NCBI RefSeq assembly: GCF_002157835.1
Contig: NZ_CP020809.1
Coordinates: 3,038,001-3,102,000 of the forward strand
Direction: 5' to 3'
Length of the DNA stretch: 64,000 nt
Origin: Mycobacterium dioxanotrophicus
GTDB taxonomy: Bacteria; Actinomycetota; Actinomycetes; Mycobacteriales; Mycobacteriaceae
In this document: positions 33,810 to 42,258 of the stretch, in pieces
How positions within the stretch are numbered: the stretch's first letter is position 1
Layout of the letters: every line of letters begins with the position of its first letter
Program-made: the position numbers and the translations under genes
Notes under the pieces: generated by a model
Told to the model about the DNA's origin: nothing
The model's database searches: none
Seen by the model: the letters and a program-made list of their open reading frames with translations, nothing else

Positions 33810-34512
33810 CGATATCGCCACCCATTCCGGCAGCTCCGATGCCATCCCCGGGGTCCACCGCATCGAGACGTCGCCGCGGGACAAGGCGACTCCGATCATC
33901 CTGGAGATGATGCACTCGGTGTATCCCCACGACCAGGTGTTCGGTGAATACTGCACCGTCAACGACTACGTCGACTGCCCGCCCGACGAACTGTACGAAT
34001 ATCTCTCCGACACCCGCTGTCTCGAGGAGTGGACGTACAGCCTGCGTGGTTTCGAAGAGATAGATGAGTCCGCGGACGTGAGGAGCAGCAACGGCGGAAG
34101 CCTGTGGCTGGCGTGGGACAAACTGGGCTCGGAGACCGAGATCTACACCAGGACGGTGGCCAACCCCCAGGCCCGCACAGTCGACTACCACTGCGCGTGG
34201 GATCAGGGCAAGCATTTGTGGATGATCTACCTGATGCGGGTCGTCGACGCGCAACTGGTGCTCAACAAGCCGGGATCGGTTGTGCTGTGGACCAATTGCC
34301 ATCATCCGTTCTATGACCACAACGCCTATCCGGAGACCGCGCCTGCCGGGCGGCCGGTGTGGGTCGGTGACTTCTGGGACATGTTCGGCGCGGGTCATCT
34401 GCTCGAACTGCGGAACCTGAAGGCCATCGCCGAGTACCGGCACCACAATGGGCTGCCCATCACCCCGGACTGGATGCGGGAGTCCAACCGGCACAAGACA
34501 AGTGTCGGCTGA
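33790..34512 (+). CDS. SRPBCC/START-like protein in the lipid biosynthetic operon
   Basis: This 240-residue protein from ATG 33790 contains VNDYVDCPPDELYEYLSDTR, a helix-grip start resembling polyketide cyclase/START-like domains, then CLEEWTYSLRGFEEI. The rest (TYHCAWDQGKHLWMIYLMRV-like strands, WTNCHHPFYDHNAYPETAP) is rich in Trp, His and Tyr. No catalytic residue can be named. Such folds bind hydrophobic molecules, so it may hold or cyclise an intermediate. ATG overlaps the upstream gene, and its TGA overlaps the ATG of the KAS III-like gene (ATGGTGA context at 34510-34514). Confidence 0.65.
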   Translation: MSLPALDDIATHSGSSDAIPGVHRIETSPRDKATPIILEMMHSVYPHDQVFGEYCTVNDYVDCPPDELYEYLSDTRCLEEWTYSLRGFEEIDESADVRSSNGGSLWLAWDKLGSETEIYTRTVANPQARTVDYHCAWDQGKHLWMIYLMRVVDAQLVLNKPGSVVLWTNCHHPFYDHNAYPETAPAGRPVWVGDFWDMFGAGHLLELRNLKAIAEYRHHNGLPITPDWMRESNRHKTSVG

Positions 34513-35546
34513 TGGTGAGGACCACCCGCACCCCGGCCGTCAGCCTGCTCGACATCGCGACCTACCTACCGGAGAACCGCGTGCCCGCGCAGTGGTATGC
34601 CGATCACGCGGAAACCGATACGTTGCGCGACAATCCGATGTTCGCGCCGCCGGAGTACCGCCATCATTCGGCACTCGAGGAATCCAACGTCGACATGATC
34701 GAGCGGGCCGTTTCGGCGCTGACGGCCAGACACGGCCGCGGAATGCCCGACGACGTCGACATCCTGCTGACGCATTCGCAGATGCCCGATCTGCCGATCG
34801 TCGGTGCCGGCGGTGAGACGGCCGCCCGGCTGGGCATCAAGCCCAAGTGGATCCTCGACGTGCACAACGGCGGCTGCGCCGCATTCGTCTACATGCTCAG
34901 CCTCGCACGTCAGCTGTTGTGGTCCGGAGCGGGCCGTACCGCGTTGATCGCTGCTTCGGTCAACGCCGCAGGCAAGATCTTCGAGCAGGATCAGGTCGTC
35001 AAGCTCGCGCAGGCCTCGGTTCCCGGCGACGGGGCCGCGGTCGGCCTGGTGGCACTTTCCGAGCAGTCCCCGGTGCTCGACATCGAATGCCGGTTCTTCG
35101 GCGAGAACGCTGTCGACATGACCCTCGACACCGATCCGCCGCGGAGGTGGTGGGAGGCGGGCCCCGGTCAGGGCTACGTCGGGTTCAACGAGGCCAAGAT
35201 CATGAAGGTGCTCTCGCGCGGCAATCGGCAGGTGCCCCAGGTGGTCAAGGCGGTGTGCGAGCGGATCGGGGTCAAGTCCAACGACCTCGACCTGCTGGTC
35301 ACCAACCAGCCCAACCGGCTGCTGCTGCGCAACTGGGATGAAGCACTTGAACTGCCCCCGGGGCGGCATCGTGACACCTTCGGGCAGTGCGGCAATCTCT
35401 TCGCAGTCGGCATACCGGCCAACTTGGAGGCCGCGATCAACGACGGCGCGGTCAAGAGCGGCGACGTCGTGATGATGGCGGGCTTCGCCCACGCCGGGGA
35501 TTTCGCAGGCGCTGCCGCCGTTCAATGGGGCGGGAGGCCACAATGA
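34512..35546 (+). CDS. KAS III (FabH)-like thiolase-fold enzyme with altered catalytic triad
   Basis: The 344-residue protein has the FabH layout. The nucleophile is Cys122 in DVHNGGCAAFVYMLSLA. The conserved HQAN of FabH reads NQPN (TNQPNRLL, Asn265), so the catalytic His is Asn. The third residue, Asn295 in GQCGNLFAVGIPA, is kept; the 30-residue spacing between the two equals the H244-N274 spacing in E. coli FabH. Loss of His argues against ordinary malonyl decarboxylation and for acyl transfer or a non-decarboxylative condensation. It overlaps the ACP gene (ATGA), so the ACP is its likely partner. Confidence 0.88.
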   Translation: MVRTTRTPAVSLLDIATYLPENRVPAQWYADHAETDTLRDNPMFAPPEYRHHSALEESNVDMIERAVSALTARHGRGMPDDVDILLTHSQMPDLPIVGAGGETAARLGIKPKWILDVHNGGCAAFVYMLSLARQLLWSGAGRTALIAASVNAAGKIFEQDQVVKLAQASVPGDGAAVGLVALSEQSPVLDIECRFFGENAVDMTLDTDPPRRWWEAGPGQGYVGFNEAKIMKVLSRGNRQVPQVVKAVCERIGVKSNDLDLLVTNQPNRLLLRNWDEALELPPGRHRDTFGQCGNLFAVGIPANLEAAINDGAVKSGDVVMMAGFAHAGDFAGAAAVQWGGRPQ

Positions 35547-35812
35547 CATCTCCTACGGAGCAGGCGCCGAGTCTGACCGCCGTCACCGACGACATCATCG
35601 CGATGATCTCCGCCGAGATGCCGATTCCCGATCTGACGGCGGAATCCTCATTGCTCGACGGCGGATTGGATTCGCTGCGGGTGATGTCGCTGGTCCTGCG
35701 GATCGAGAACCGCTGGGAGATCGACCTGGACGCCGACGACGCCGATGAGCTGCTGACCGTCGGAGACCTCGGTCGCCTCGTGCTGCGCCGCATCGTGGAG
35801 AAGCAGTCATGA
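35543..35812 (+). CDS. Acyl carrier protein
   Basis: The 89-residue acidic protein has the phosphopantetheine attachment motif LLDGGLDSLRVMSL with Ser44. Helices II-IV (EIDLDADDADELLTVGDLGR) match the ACP fold. It overlaps the KAS III-like gene and the acyl-AMP ligase gene by four bases each, so the three proteins are made together. It should carry the acyl chain activated by the ligase. Confidence 0.92.
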   Translation: MTSPTEQAPSLTAVTDDIIAMISAEMPIPDLTAESSLLDGGLDSLRVMSLVLRIENRWEIDLDADDADELLTVGDLGRLVLRRIVEKQS

Positions 35813-37611
35813 AAGGCCCGGACGCCGTAGTCCCGAAGCATGAAACGCTCCCCGCCGCTCTCGCGGCCGCGGCGCACACCGATCTGAGCCTGTTCTTCGT
35901 CAACGCGAAAGAAGAGGACCAGCAGGTATCCAAGGCACTGGTCCACGAGCGGGCTCTGTCGATCGCCGCGGACCTGATGAAACACGGTGTGCGGAAAGGC
36001 GATCGGGTTGCGCTCGTGCTGCCGACCTGCCCCGCGTTCGTCGACTGCTTCTTCGGGGTGCTGTGCGCGGGCGGTATTCCCGTGCCGCTGTATCCGCCGG
36101 TGCGGCTGGGCAAGATGGACGAATACCACCGCAGGACCACGGCGATGCTGCAGGCGGTCGACGCGGCGCTGGTGGTGACCGACGAGCGCATCCGCCGGTT
36201 CCTCGGTGTCGCGGTCCAGGCCGCGGCACCTCGGCTGGGCTGTGTGACCGCATCGGATCTGGGAGGTGCTGACGCCGACCAGGTCGACGTGGCGCCCGAC
36301 GACGTCGCATTGATCCAGTTCTCGTCGGGCACCACACACGACCCCAAGCCCGTGGCACTGACCCACCGCAACCTGTTGTCCAACCTCGCCTCGATCGACA
36401 GTCGTCTCGCGGAGGAAGGGACCGCCACCCCGGTCGGCGTGTCCTGGCTGCCGCTGTACCACGACATGGGTCTGATCGGGAATCTGTTGTCGGCGTTCTA
36501 TATCGAGGCGTCGCTCGTGCTGTTGCCACCCGAGTTGTTCGTCACCACGCCGGCCGCGTGGCTGCGCGCCATCTCACGCTATCGGGGTACCTACTCGGCG
36601 GCTCCCAATTTCGCGTTCAACCTGTGCGTCAACCGGATCAAGGACGAAGAGCTCGACGGCGTGGACCTGTCGTCGTGGAGGGTGTGCTTCAACGGCGCGG
36701 AATCCGTCGTGGCCGCCGTGCAGCGCCGCTTCGGTGAGCGATTCTCGCCGTGGGGCTTCGACCCTCTGGCGTTGACGCCGTGCTACGGAATGGCCGAGGC
36801 GTCACTGGCCCTGACGTTCAAGCCTCCCCGGACCACCTTCAAAACCTATGGCGTGGAAGCCGATACCCTGGCCTACTCGGGACGCGTGGCACCCGGACGC
36901 AAAGAGCTCGTGAGCGTGGGCCGGCCGCTGGCCGGGGTAGAGATCGAGATCCGTGACGACATGTCACGGCCGATGGACGCCGACAAGGTCGGCAGCATCT
37001 TCGTCAAGGGTCCGAGCGTGATGGCCGGGTACTTCGGCCGGCCCGATCTCACCGACCAGGCCTTGCACGAGGGCTGGCTTGAGACCGGAGACCTCGGCTT
37101 CGTCCACGACGGCGAACTGTTCGTGTGCGGGCGCGCCAAGGACACGGTGATCATCCGGGGCGCCAACCACGCACCGCAGGATTTCGAGGCCGCACTGGAC
37201 GGACTGCCCGGGGTGCGTACCGGCTGTGCGGTGGCGGTCGGCTTTGTCCCGGCGGGCGAGGAGGAGGAAGCGCTGGCTCTGCTGGTCGAAACCACCTCCG
37301 ACGCGCCACCCGGTCTGGCCGGCGACGTCTCGAAGCGGGTGTGGGAACGCACCGGCATCCTGGCCAGTCATGTCGAGCTGCTCGCACCGGGAACACTGCC
37401 CCGGACATCGAGCGGGAAACTGCGTCGGCGGGAGTCTGCCAGGCAATGGCAGGCCGGCATTCTCACGGCGCCCAAGAAAGTGTCCGCCATGCGGTTGATG
37501 TGGTACGCGGCCAAAGGGCAGGTTTCCCTTGCCAAGGCCACCTATACCCGTCTGTCCGCCAACAAACGACCGGCTGATCGCGCTGTCGGCGCGGGTGGGA
37601 GGGAATCATGA
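35809..37611 (+). CDS. Fatty acyl-AMP ligase (FAAL/FadD-type)
   Basis: The 600-residue adenylate-forming enzyme resembles mycobacterial FAALs that activate fatty acids and load them on ACPs. Motifs: FSSGTTHDPKPVALTHRNLL (A3), SWLPLYHDMGLIG, CYGMAEASLALTF (A5), ETGDLGFVHDGELFVCGR (A7/A8), IIRGANHAPQDFE and the terminal LPRTSSGKLRRRES with the A10 Lys. The C-terminal NHAPQDFE and YHDMGL forms are FAAL-like rather than acyl-CoA-synthetase-like. The gene is coupled to the ACP (ATGA) and to the aminotransferase. Confidence 0.92.
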   Translation: MKGPDAVVPKHETLPAALAAAAHTDLSLFFVNAKEEDQQVSKALVHERALSIAADLMKHGVRKGDRVALVLPTCPAFVDCFFGVLCAGGIPVPLYPPVRLGKMDEYHRRTTAMLQAVDAALVVTDERIRRFLGVAVQAAAPRLGCVTASDLGGADADQVDVAPDDVALIQFSSGTTHDPKPVALTHRNLLSNLASIDSRLAEEGTATPVGVSWLPLYHDMGLIGNLLSAFYIEASLVLLPPELFVTTPAAWLRAISRYRGTYSAAPNFAFNLCVNRIKDEELDGVDLSSWRVCFNGAESVVAAVQRRFGERFSPWGFDPLALTPCYGMAEASLALTFKPPRTTFKTYGVEADTLAYSGRVAPGRKELVSVGRPLAGVEIEIRDDMSRPMDADKVGSIFVKGPSVMAGYFGRPDLTDQALHEGWLETGDLGFVHDGELFVCGRAKDTVIIRGANHAPQDFEAALDGLPGVRTGCAVAVGFVPAGEEEEALALLVETTSDAPPGLAGDVSKRVWERTGILASHVELLAPGTLPRTSSGKLRRRESARQWQAGILTAPKKVSAMRLMWYAAKGQVSLAKATYTRLSANKRPADRAVGAGGRES

Positions 37612-38669
37612 CTGTCGTCGCTGAATCACGGCCGCTGCCGCGCGTCACCAAACTCCCGCTGAACGCGGACATCGGAGCACTGCCCACGGCTGTGGACCCG
37701 ATGGCGTTGTCGCTCAACGAGAATCCATTCCCACCACTTCCGGCGGTGCGGTCCGCGCTGATCGAATCGATCGATGCGGCCAACCGGTATCCGGAGTTCC
37801 TGCCCGAACGGTTGCGCCACCTCATCGCCGATCACATCGGGATCTCCGACGAGCAGGTCATCCTCGGGCCGGGCGCGACCGGCGTCATGCTGCAGGTGCT
37901 GCATGCCATTACCGACCCGGGCAACCGGATCGTCTTCGCGGACCCGACGTTCGAGGGCTACGCGATCATCTCGGCGATGGTTCGGATTTCGCCGATCAAG
38001 GTGCCGCTCAACAGTTTCGGCCGCCACGACTTGGATGCCATGGCCGACGCGGCATCGGAGGCCAAGGTGGTGGCGATCTGCCGGCCGCACAATCCCACGG
38101 GCACCGTGGAGTCCGCGGCGAAGCTCGACGCCTTCCTGCAGCGGATCCCCAGTGACACCGTCGTGCTGATCGACGAGGCCTACGCCGAATTCGTCGGACC
38201 CGACCACCGGATCGACTCGGTCGATCTGGTGCGCAAGTTCCCGAATGTCGTTGTGATCCGCACCTTCTCCAAGGCCTACGGACTCGCCGGCCTACGCATC
38301 GGCTATGCCTTCGGATCTCGGGAACTGGCGGCCAAACTGTGGGCGATGCAGCTGCCGTTCGGGATGAGCACCACCAGCCTGGTTGCGGTGGCCGCGTCGT
38401 ATCGAGCGGAATCACAACTGCGGCATAGGATTCGACTGCTCACCTCGGAGCGGCGCAACCTGCAGTCGCGGCTGCGGGGGATGGGAATCGCCAGTACCGA
38501 GGCCCACGCCAACTTCATCTACCTACCCGCGAACGGCGTCCCGTGGCACGACGTGTTCGATGATGCGGGCGTGCGGGTCAAGCATTACCCCGACGGTGGC
38601 GTACGCGTCACCATCGGCGGAAGGTCGTCAACCGGGGCGGTCCTGACCGCGCTGCGGAACAAGCTCTAG
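37608..38669 (+). CDS. PLP-dependent aminotransferase, HisC-like (fold type I)
   Basis: The 353-residue protein matches histidinol-phosphate aminotransferases: SLNENPFPP at the start, RYPEFLPERLR, CRPHNPTGT, LIDEAYAEFV and the PLP Lys222 in TFSKAYGLAGLRIGYAFG. Given its place in an acyl-activation operon, it more likely transfers an amino group to a ketone made by the ThDP or KAS III-like enzyme than acts in histidine synthesis; that is inference. It begins in the stop of the ligase gene (ATGA). Confidence 0.9.
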   Translation: MTVVAESRPLPRVTKLPLNADIGALPTAVDPMALSLNENPFPPLPAVRSALIESIDAANRYPEFLPERLRHLIADHIGISDEQVILGPGATGVMLQVLHAITDPGNRIVFADPTFEGYAIISAMVRISPIKVPLNSFGRHDLDAMADAASEAKVVAICRPHNPTGTVESAAKLDAFLQRIPSDTVVLIDEAYAEFVGPDHRIDSVDLVRKFPNVVVIRTFSKAYGLAGLRIGYAFGSRELAAKLWAMQLPFGMSTTSLVAVAASYRAESQLRHRIRLLTSERRNLQSRLRGMGIASTEAHANFIYLPANGVPWHDVFDDAGVRVKHYPDGGVRVTIGGRSSTGAVLTALRNKL

Positions 38670-38678
38670 GAGGCCGCC

Positions 38679-39827
38679 GTGCGCGAACATCAGGTTGTCG
38701 TCATCGGTGCGGGACCCTCGGGTGTCGCCGCGGCTCTGAGCCTGAGCGACAGGGGTATACGGCCGTTGTTGATCGACCGGGCCGACCATGTCGGGTCGTC
38801 CTGGAAGGGGCGGTACGACCGGCTGAAGCTCAACACCGGTCGGCAGACATCGCACATGCCCAACCGGCCGTTCCCCAAGGGCACGGCGATCTTCCCGACT
38901 CGGGATCAAGTTGTCGCGCACCTGGACCATCATGCGCACGAGGACGGCCTCGACCTGATGCTCAGCACATGTGTGGCCAGGATCGACAAGATTGCGGGGA
39001 ACTGGGTACTGGCCACCTCGTCGGGGGACATCAGCGCCCCGCAGATCGTTGTGGCCACCGGCTACGAGCACACCCCGAAGATTCCGGAATGGCCAGGCAT
39101 GAGCACGTACCGAGGCACTGTGCTGCACTCGGCGACCTACCGAAACCCCAAGCCGTACAGCGGGAAACGGGTGCTGGTGGTCGGGGCGGGTTCGTCTGCG
39201 ATGGAGATCGTGCACGATGTTGCCACCGGGGGAGCGGCGCAGGCCTGGCTGGCCGTGCGCACCCCCCCGCACATCTTGTTGCGGGCGCTGCCCGGCGGAT
39301 TTCCGTCGGACTACATCGCCAATCCGCTCTACGATGCGCCGCTGTGGTTGGCCGACGCGGTCTCGCGGGTGGCGCTGCGGGTCGACGTCGGGGACCTGTC
39401 CGAATTCGGCCTCCCGACCCCGAGCGAAGGCGTGTTCGCCCGCGGCAAGCGGCTCGGCCGGGCGCCGGTGATCGTCGATCGCGAGGTGATCCACGCCATC
39501 CGTGCCCGCCGCTTCGAGGTGGTGCCCACCATCGAATCCTTCAGTGAGGATGCGGTTCAGCTCATCGACGGGCAGCATCTGCAACCCGACGTGGTGATCT
39601 GTGCGACCGGATACCACCGGGGTCTGGAACCGATGGTCGGCCATCTCGGCGTCTTGGATGAACACGGGTTGCCGTGCGCGACCGGGCCGGTGGCTGCCGC
39701 TCCGGGGCTGCGGTTCGTCGGCTTCCTGTCGCGACCCGGGCTCATCTCGTTCGTCGCCAAGCAGTCCGTACAGGTCGCCAAGGACATCGCCGACGAACTC
39801 GACCGGGCACCGTCGCTCACGCCATGA
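38679..39827 (+). CDS. Flavin-containing monooxygenase-like oxidoreductase
   Basis: The 382-residue protein starts at GTG 38679, with AGGAGG at 38668-38673. It has two dinucleotide sites, VVIGAGPSGVAAA (FAD) and VLVVGAGSSAMEI (NADPH), and between them YRGTVLHSATYRN, which fits the FMO fingerprint FxGxxxHxxxY/F. The late motif CATGYHRGLEP is also typical. Such enzymes oxygenate amines, sulfides or ketones. Following an aminotransferase, N-hydroxylation of the new amine is an attractive guess. The stop overlaps the MmpL start (ATGA). Confidence 0.9.
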   Translation: MREHQVVVIGAGPSGVAAALSLSDRGIRPLLIDRADHVGSSWKGRYDRLKLNTGRQTSHMPNRPFPKGTAIFPTRDQVVAHLDHHAHEDGLDLMLSTCVARIDKIAGNWVLATSSGDISAPQIVVATGYEHTPKIPEWPGMSTYRGTVLHSATYRNPKPYSGKRVLVVGAGSSAMEIVHDVATGGAAQAWLAVRTPPHILLRALPGGFPSDYIANPLYDAPLWLADAVSRVALRVDVGDLSEFGLPTPSEGVFARGKRLGRAPVIVDREVIHAIRARRFEVVPTIESFSEDAVQLIDGQHLQPDVVICATGYHRGLEPMVGHLGVLDEHGLPCATGPVAAAPGLRFVGFLSRPGLISFVAKQSVQVAKDIADELDRAPSLTP

Positions 39828-42130
39828 CGCGCGTCGCCCGGCTCGCCATGGCCGCGCCCCGGCGAGTCATCGCGGTCGCGCTGCTGGTGATGCTCGGCTG
39901 CGCGGTGTTCGGTGTTCCGGTGGCAAAACATTTGTCCGGCGGGGGATTCCGGGACCCCGGTTCCGAATCATCGTGGGCCTCGGCCGTGTTGGCCGACACG
40001 TTCCACCAGCCCGACATGCAGTTCCTCGTCACGCTGAGCGACCCAAAAGGAATCGACAGTTCCCGGGCCAGGGCAGTAGGAACCGATATCACCGCGCGGC
40101 TGAAGGAATCGCCCTACGTCGCCCACGTGGAATCGCCGTGGAATACCGCGCCGCAGAACGCCGCTCAGTTCACCAGCACCGACGGCAAGACCGCATTGAT
40201 CGTCGCCGGTCTGAGCGGGGGCGAGACCAACGCGCCGACCTACGCCAAGGAACTGACCGACCAGCTCGCCCACGACCGTGACGGTGTCACGGTGCGGGCG
40301 GGGGGCTCGGCGACCGTGTACGCACAGATCAATGAGCAGACCGAGAACGACCTGTCGCTGATGGAGTCCATCGCGATACCCATGAGCTTCCTGGTGCTGG
40401 TCTGGGTGTTCGGCGGGCTGGTCGCGGCGGTGCTGCCACTGGCCGTCGGGGCGATGGCGATCTTCGGGGCCATGGCGGTGCTGCGGGCCATCACGTTCGT
40501 GACCGACGTGTCGATCTTCGCGCTCAACCTCGCGGTCGCGATGGGGCTGGCGCTGGCCATCGACTACACGCTGCTGCTGTTGAGCCGATACCGCGACGAG
40601 TTGGCCGACGGACATTCCCGCGACGACGCGTTGGTGCGGACCATGTCGACGGCCGGGCGCACGGTGATGTTCTCCGCGCTGATCGTCGGCCTGTCGATGC
40701 TGCCGATGGCGTTGTTCCCGATGTACTTCCTCAAATCGTTCGCCTATGCCGGTGTCGCGGTGGTGGCCTTTGCGGCGTGCGCGGCCCTCGTCGTCACACC
40801 CGCGGCCATCGCGCTGCTGGGAGCGCGGCTGGACTCCTTCGACGTCCGCCGGTTGGTGCGGCGGATCCTGCGGCGGCCCGACCCAGTGCACCTGCCCGTC
40901 GAGCAGATGTTCTGGTACCGCAGCACCAAGGCGATCATCCGTCGGGCCGTCCCCGTCGGTCTCGTCGTCACCGCGTTGCTGCTCGCGCTCGGTGCACCGT
41001 TCCTCGGAGTGCGCTGGGGTTTCCCCGACGACCGCGTACTACCCACGTCGACCACCGCCCGTCAGGTGGGCGACCAGCTACGGACCGACTTCGCCACCGA
41101 TTCGGCGAACAACATCAGCGTCGTGGTGCCGCATGTCACCGGTGTCAGCCCCACCGAACTTGGCCGCTACGCCTCCGCGCTGTCCTCCGTCGCCGATGTG
41201 TCCTGGGTCTCCTCGCCCGTCGGGATGTTCAAGGGCGGCCATCAGGTGGGTCCCGGCGCCGAGGGCACCACGGCCGACGGGACGACCTATCTGACCGTGG
41301 CCAGCACGGCGCCACTGTTCTCCGACGCCTCCACCACCCAACTCGATCGGCTCCACGCGGTGCCCGGGCCGGGTGGCCGCGGTGCCTTGCTGACCGGCAC
41401 CGCTGCGATCAACCGGGACATCGTCGCTGCGGTCACCTCGGGGCTGCCGAAGGTGCTGGTCCTGATCGCCGTGACGAGCTTTGTGCTGTTGTTCCTGCTG
41501 ACCGGCAGCATCGTGCTGCCGCTCAAGACGTTGGTGCTCAACGTGCTGTCCCTGACGGCCGCGTTCGGTGCGCTGGTGTGGATCTTCCAGGACGGCCATC
41601 TCGGCGCGCTCGGCACGACGGCCACCGGAACTCTGGCCGCCAACATGCCGGTCCTGCTGTTCTGCATCACATTCGGGCTGTCCATGGACTACGAGGTGTT
41701 CCTCATCTCGCGGATCCGCGAGTACTGGTTGGCCTCCGGTCATCCCGACGACGGCCAAGCCCTGGAATCCGCGCGGGTGCGTACCGACGAGGCCGTTGCC
41801 AAGGGCTTGGCCCATACGGGCCGCGTGATCACCGCCGCGGCGGTCATCATGTCGATCTCCTTCGCCGCCTTGATGGCCGCGCAGGTGTCGTTCATGCGGA
41901 TGTTCGGTGTCGGGCTGACCATCGCGGTGTTGATGGACGCGACGCTGGTCCGGCTGATCCTGGTGCCCGCGTTCATGCATGTGATGGGCGGGGTGAACTG
42001 GTGGGCGCCGGGCCCGCTGGCCCGGCTGCACAAGCGCATCGGCATCAGCGAGGAGGGCGGTGCCAGCTCCGCGAAGGGGCGCCACCGGGCCGCGGACTCC
42101 GATCGTCCGGCCGAACCGGTGCAGGCTTGA
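39824..42130 (+). CDS. MmpL-family RND lipid exporter
   Basis: The 768-residue protein from ATG 39824 has the MmpL layout: an N-terminal membrane helix, a periplasmic domain, a block of helices including LAVAMGLALAIDYTLLLLSR, a second periplasmic domain (residues 400-550) and a second helix block with FGLSMDYEVFLISRIREYW. The paired Asp-Tyr residues (IDYTLL, MDYEVF) are those used for proton relay in MmpL3-type transporters. MmpL proteins move lipids and lipidic siderophores across the inner membrane. Being last in the operon, it very likely exports the product. Confidence 0.94.
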   Translation: MTRVARLAMAAPRRVIAVALLVMLGCAVFGVPVAKHLSGGGFRDPGSESSWASAVLADTFHQPDMQFLVTLSDPKGIDSSRARAVGTDITARLKESPYVAHVESPWNTAPQNAAQFTSTDGKTALIVAGLSGGETNAPTYAKELTDQLAHDRDGVTVRAGGSATVYAQINEQTENDLSLMESIAIPMSFLVLVWVFGGLVAAVLPLAVGAMAIFGAMAVLRAITFVTDVSIFALNLAVAMGLALAIDYTLLLLSRYRDELADGHSRDDALVRTMSTAGRTVMFSALIVGLSMLPMALFPMYFLKSFAYAGVAVVAFAACAALVVTPAAIALLGARLDSFDVRRLVRRILRRPDPVHLPVEQMFWYRSTKAIIRRAVPVGLVVTALLLALGAPFLGVRWGFPDDRVLPTSTTARQVGDQLRTDFATDSANNISVVVPHVTGVSPTELGRYASALSSVADVSWVSSPVGMFKGGHQVGPGAEGTTADGTTYLTVASTAPLFSDASTTQLDRLHAVPGPGGRGALLTGTAAINRDIVAAVTSGLPKVLVLIAVTSFVLLFLLTGSIVLPLKTLVLNVLSLTAAFGALVWIFQDGHLGALGTTATGTLAANMPVLLFCITFGLSMDYEVFLISRIREYWLASGHPDDGQALESARVRTDEAVAKGLAHTGRVITAAAVIMSISFAALMAAQVSFMRMFGVGLTIAVLMDATLVRLILVPAFMHVMGGVNWWAPGPLARLHKRIGISEEGGASSAKGRHRAADSDRPAEPVQA

Positions 42131-42258
42131 TCCGCACGTTGACCGCGGGTCGACCCGGTACAGACGCGTCGCAACGTTAAACTTGCCCGGATGTTCGCCA
42201 AGTGTGGGTTGCCCGGCCTGTGGTGGCCGCGCATACAGCGCTTGCGTGAGGAGCCGAA

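Noticed and set aside
37608..38669. Housekeeping hisC
   Set aside because: It is coupled to an acyl-AMP ligase and an FMO gene with no other his genes nearby, so a dedicated role is more likely, although the family match is to HisC-like enzymes.
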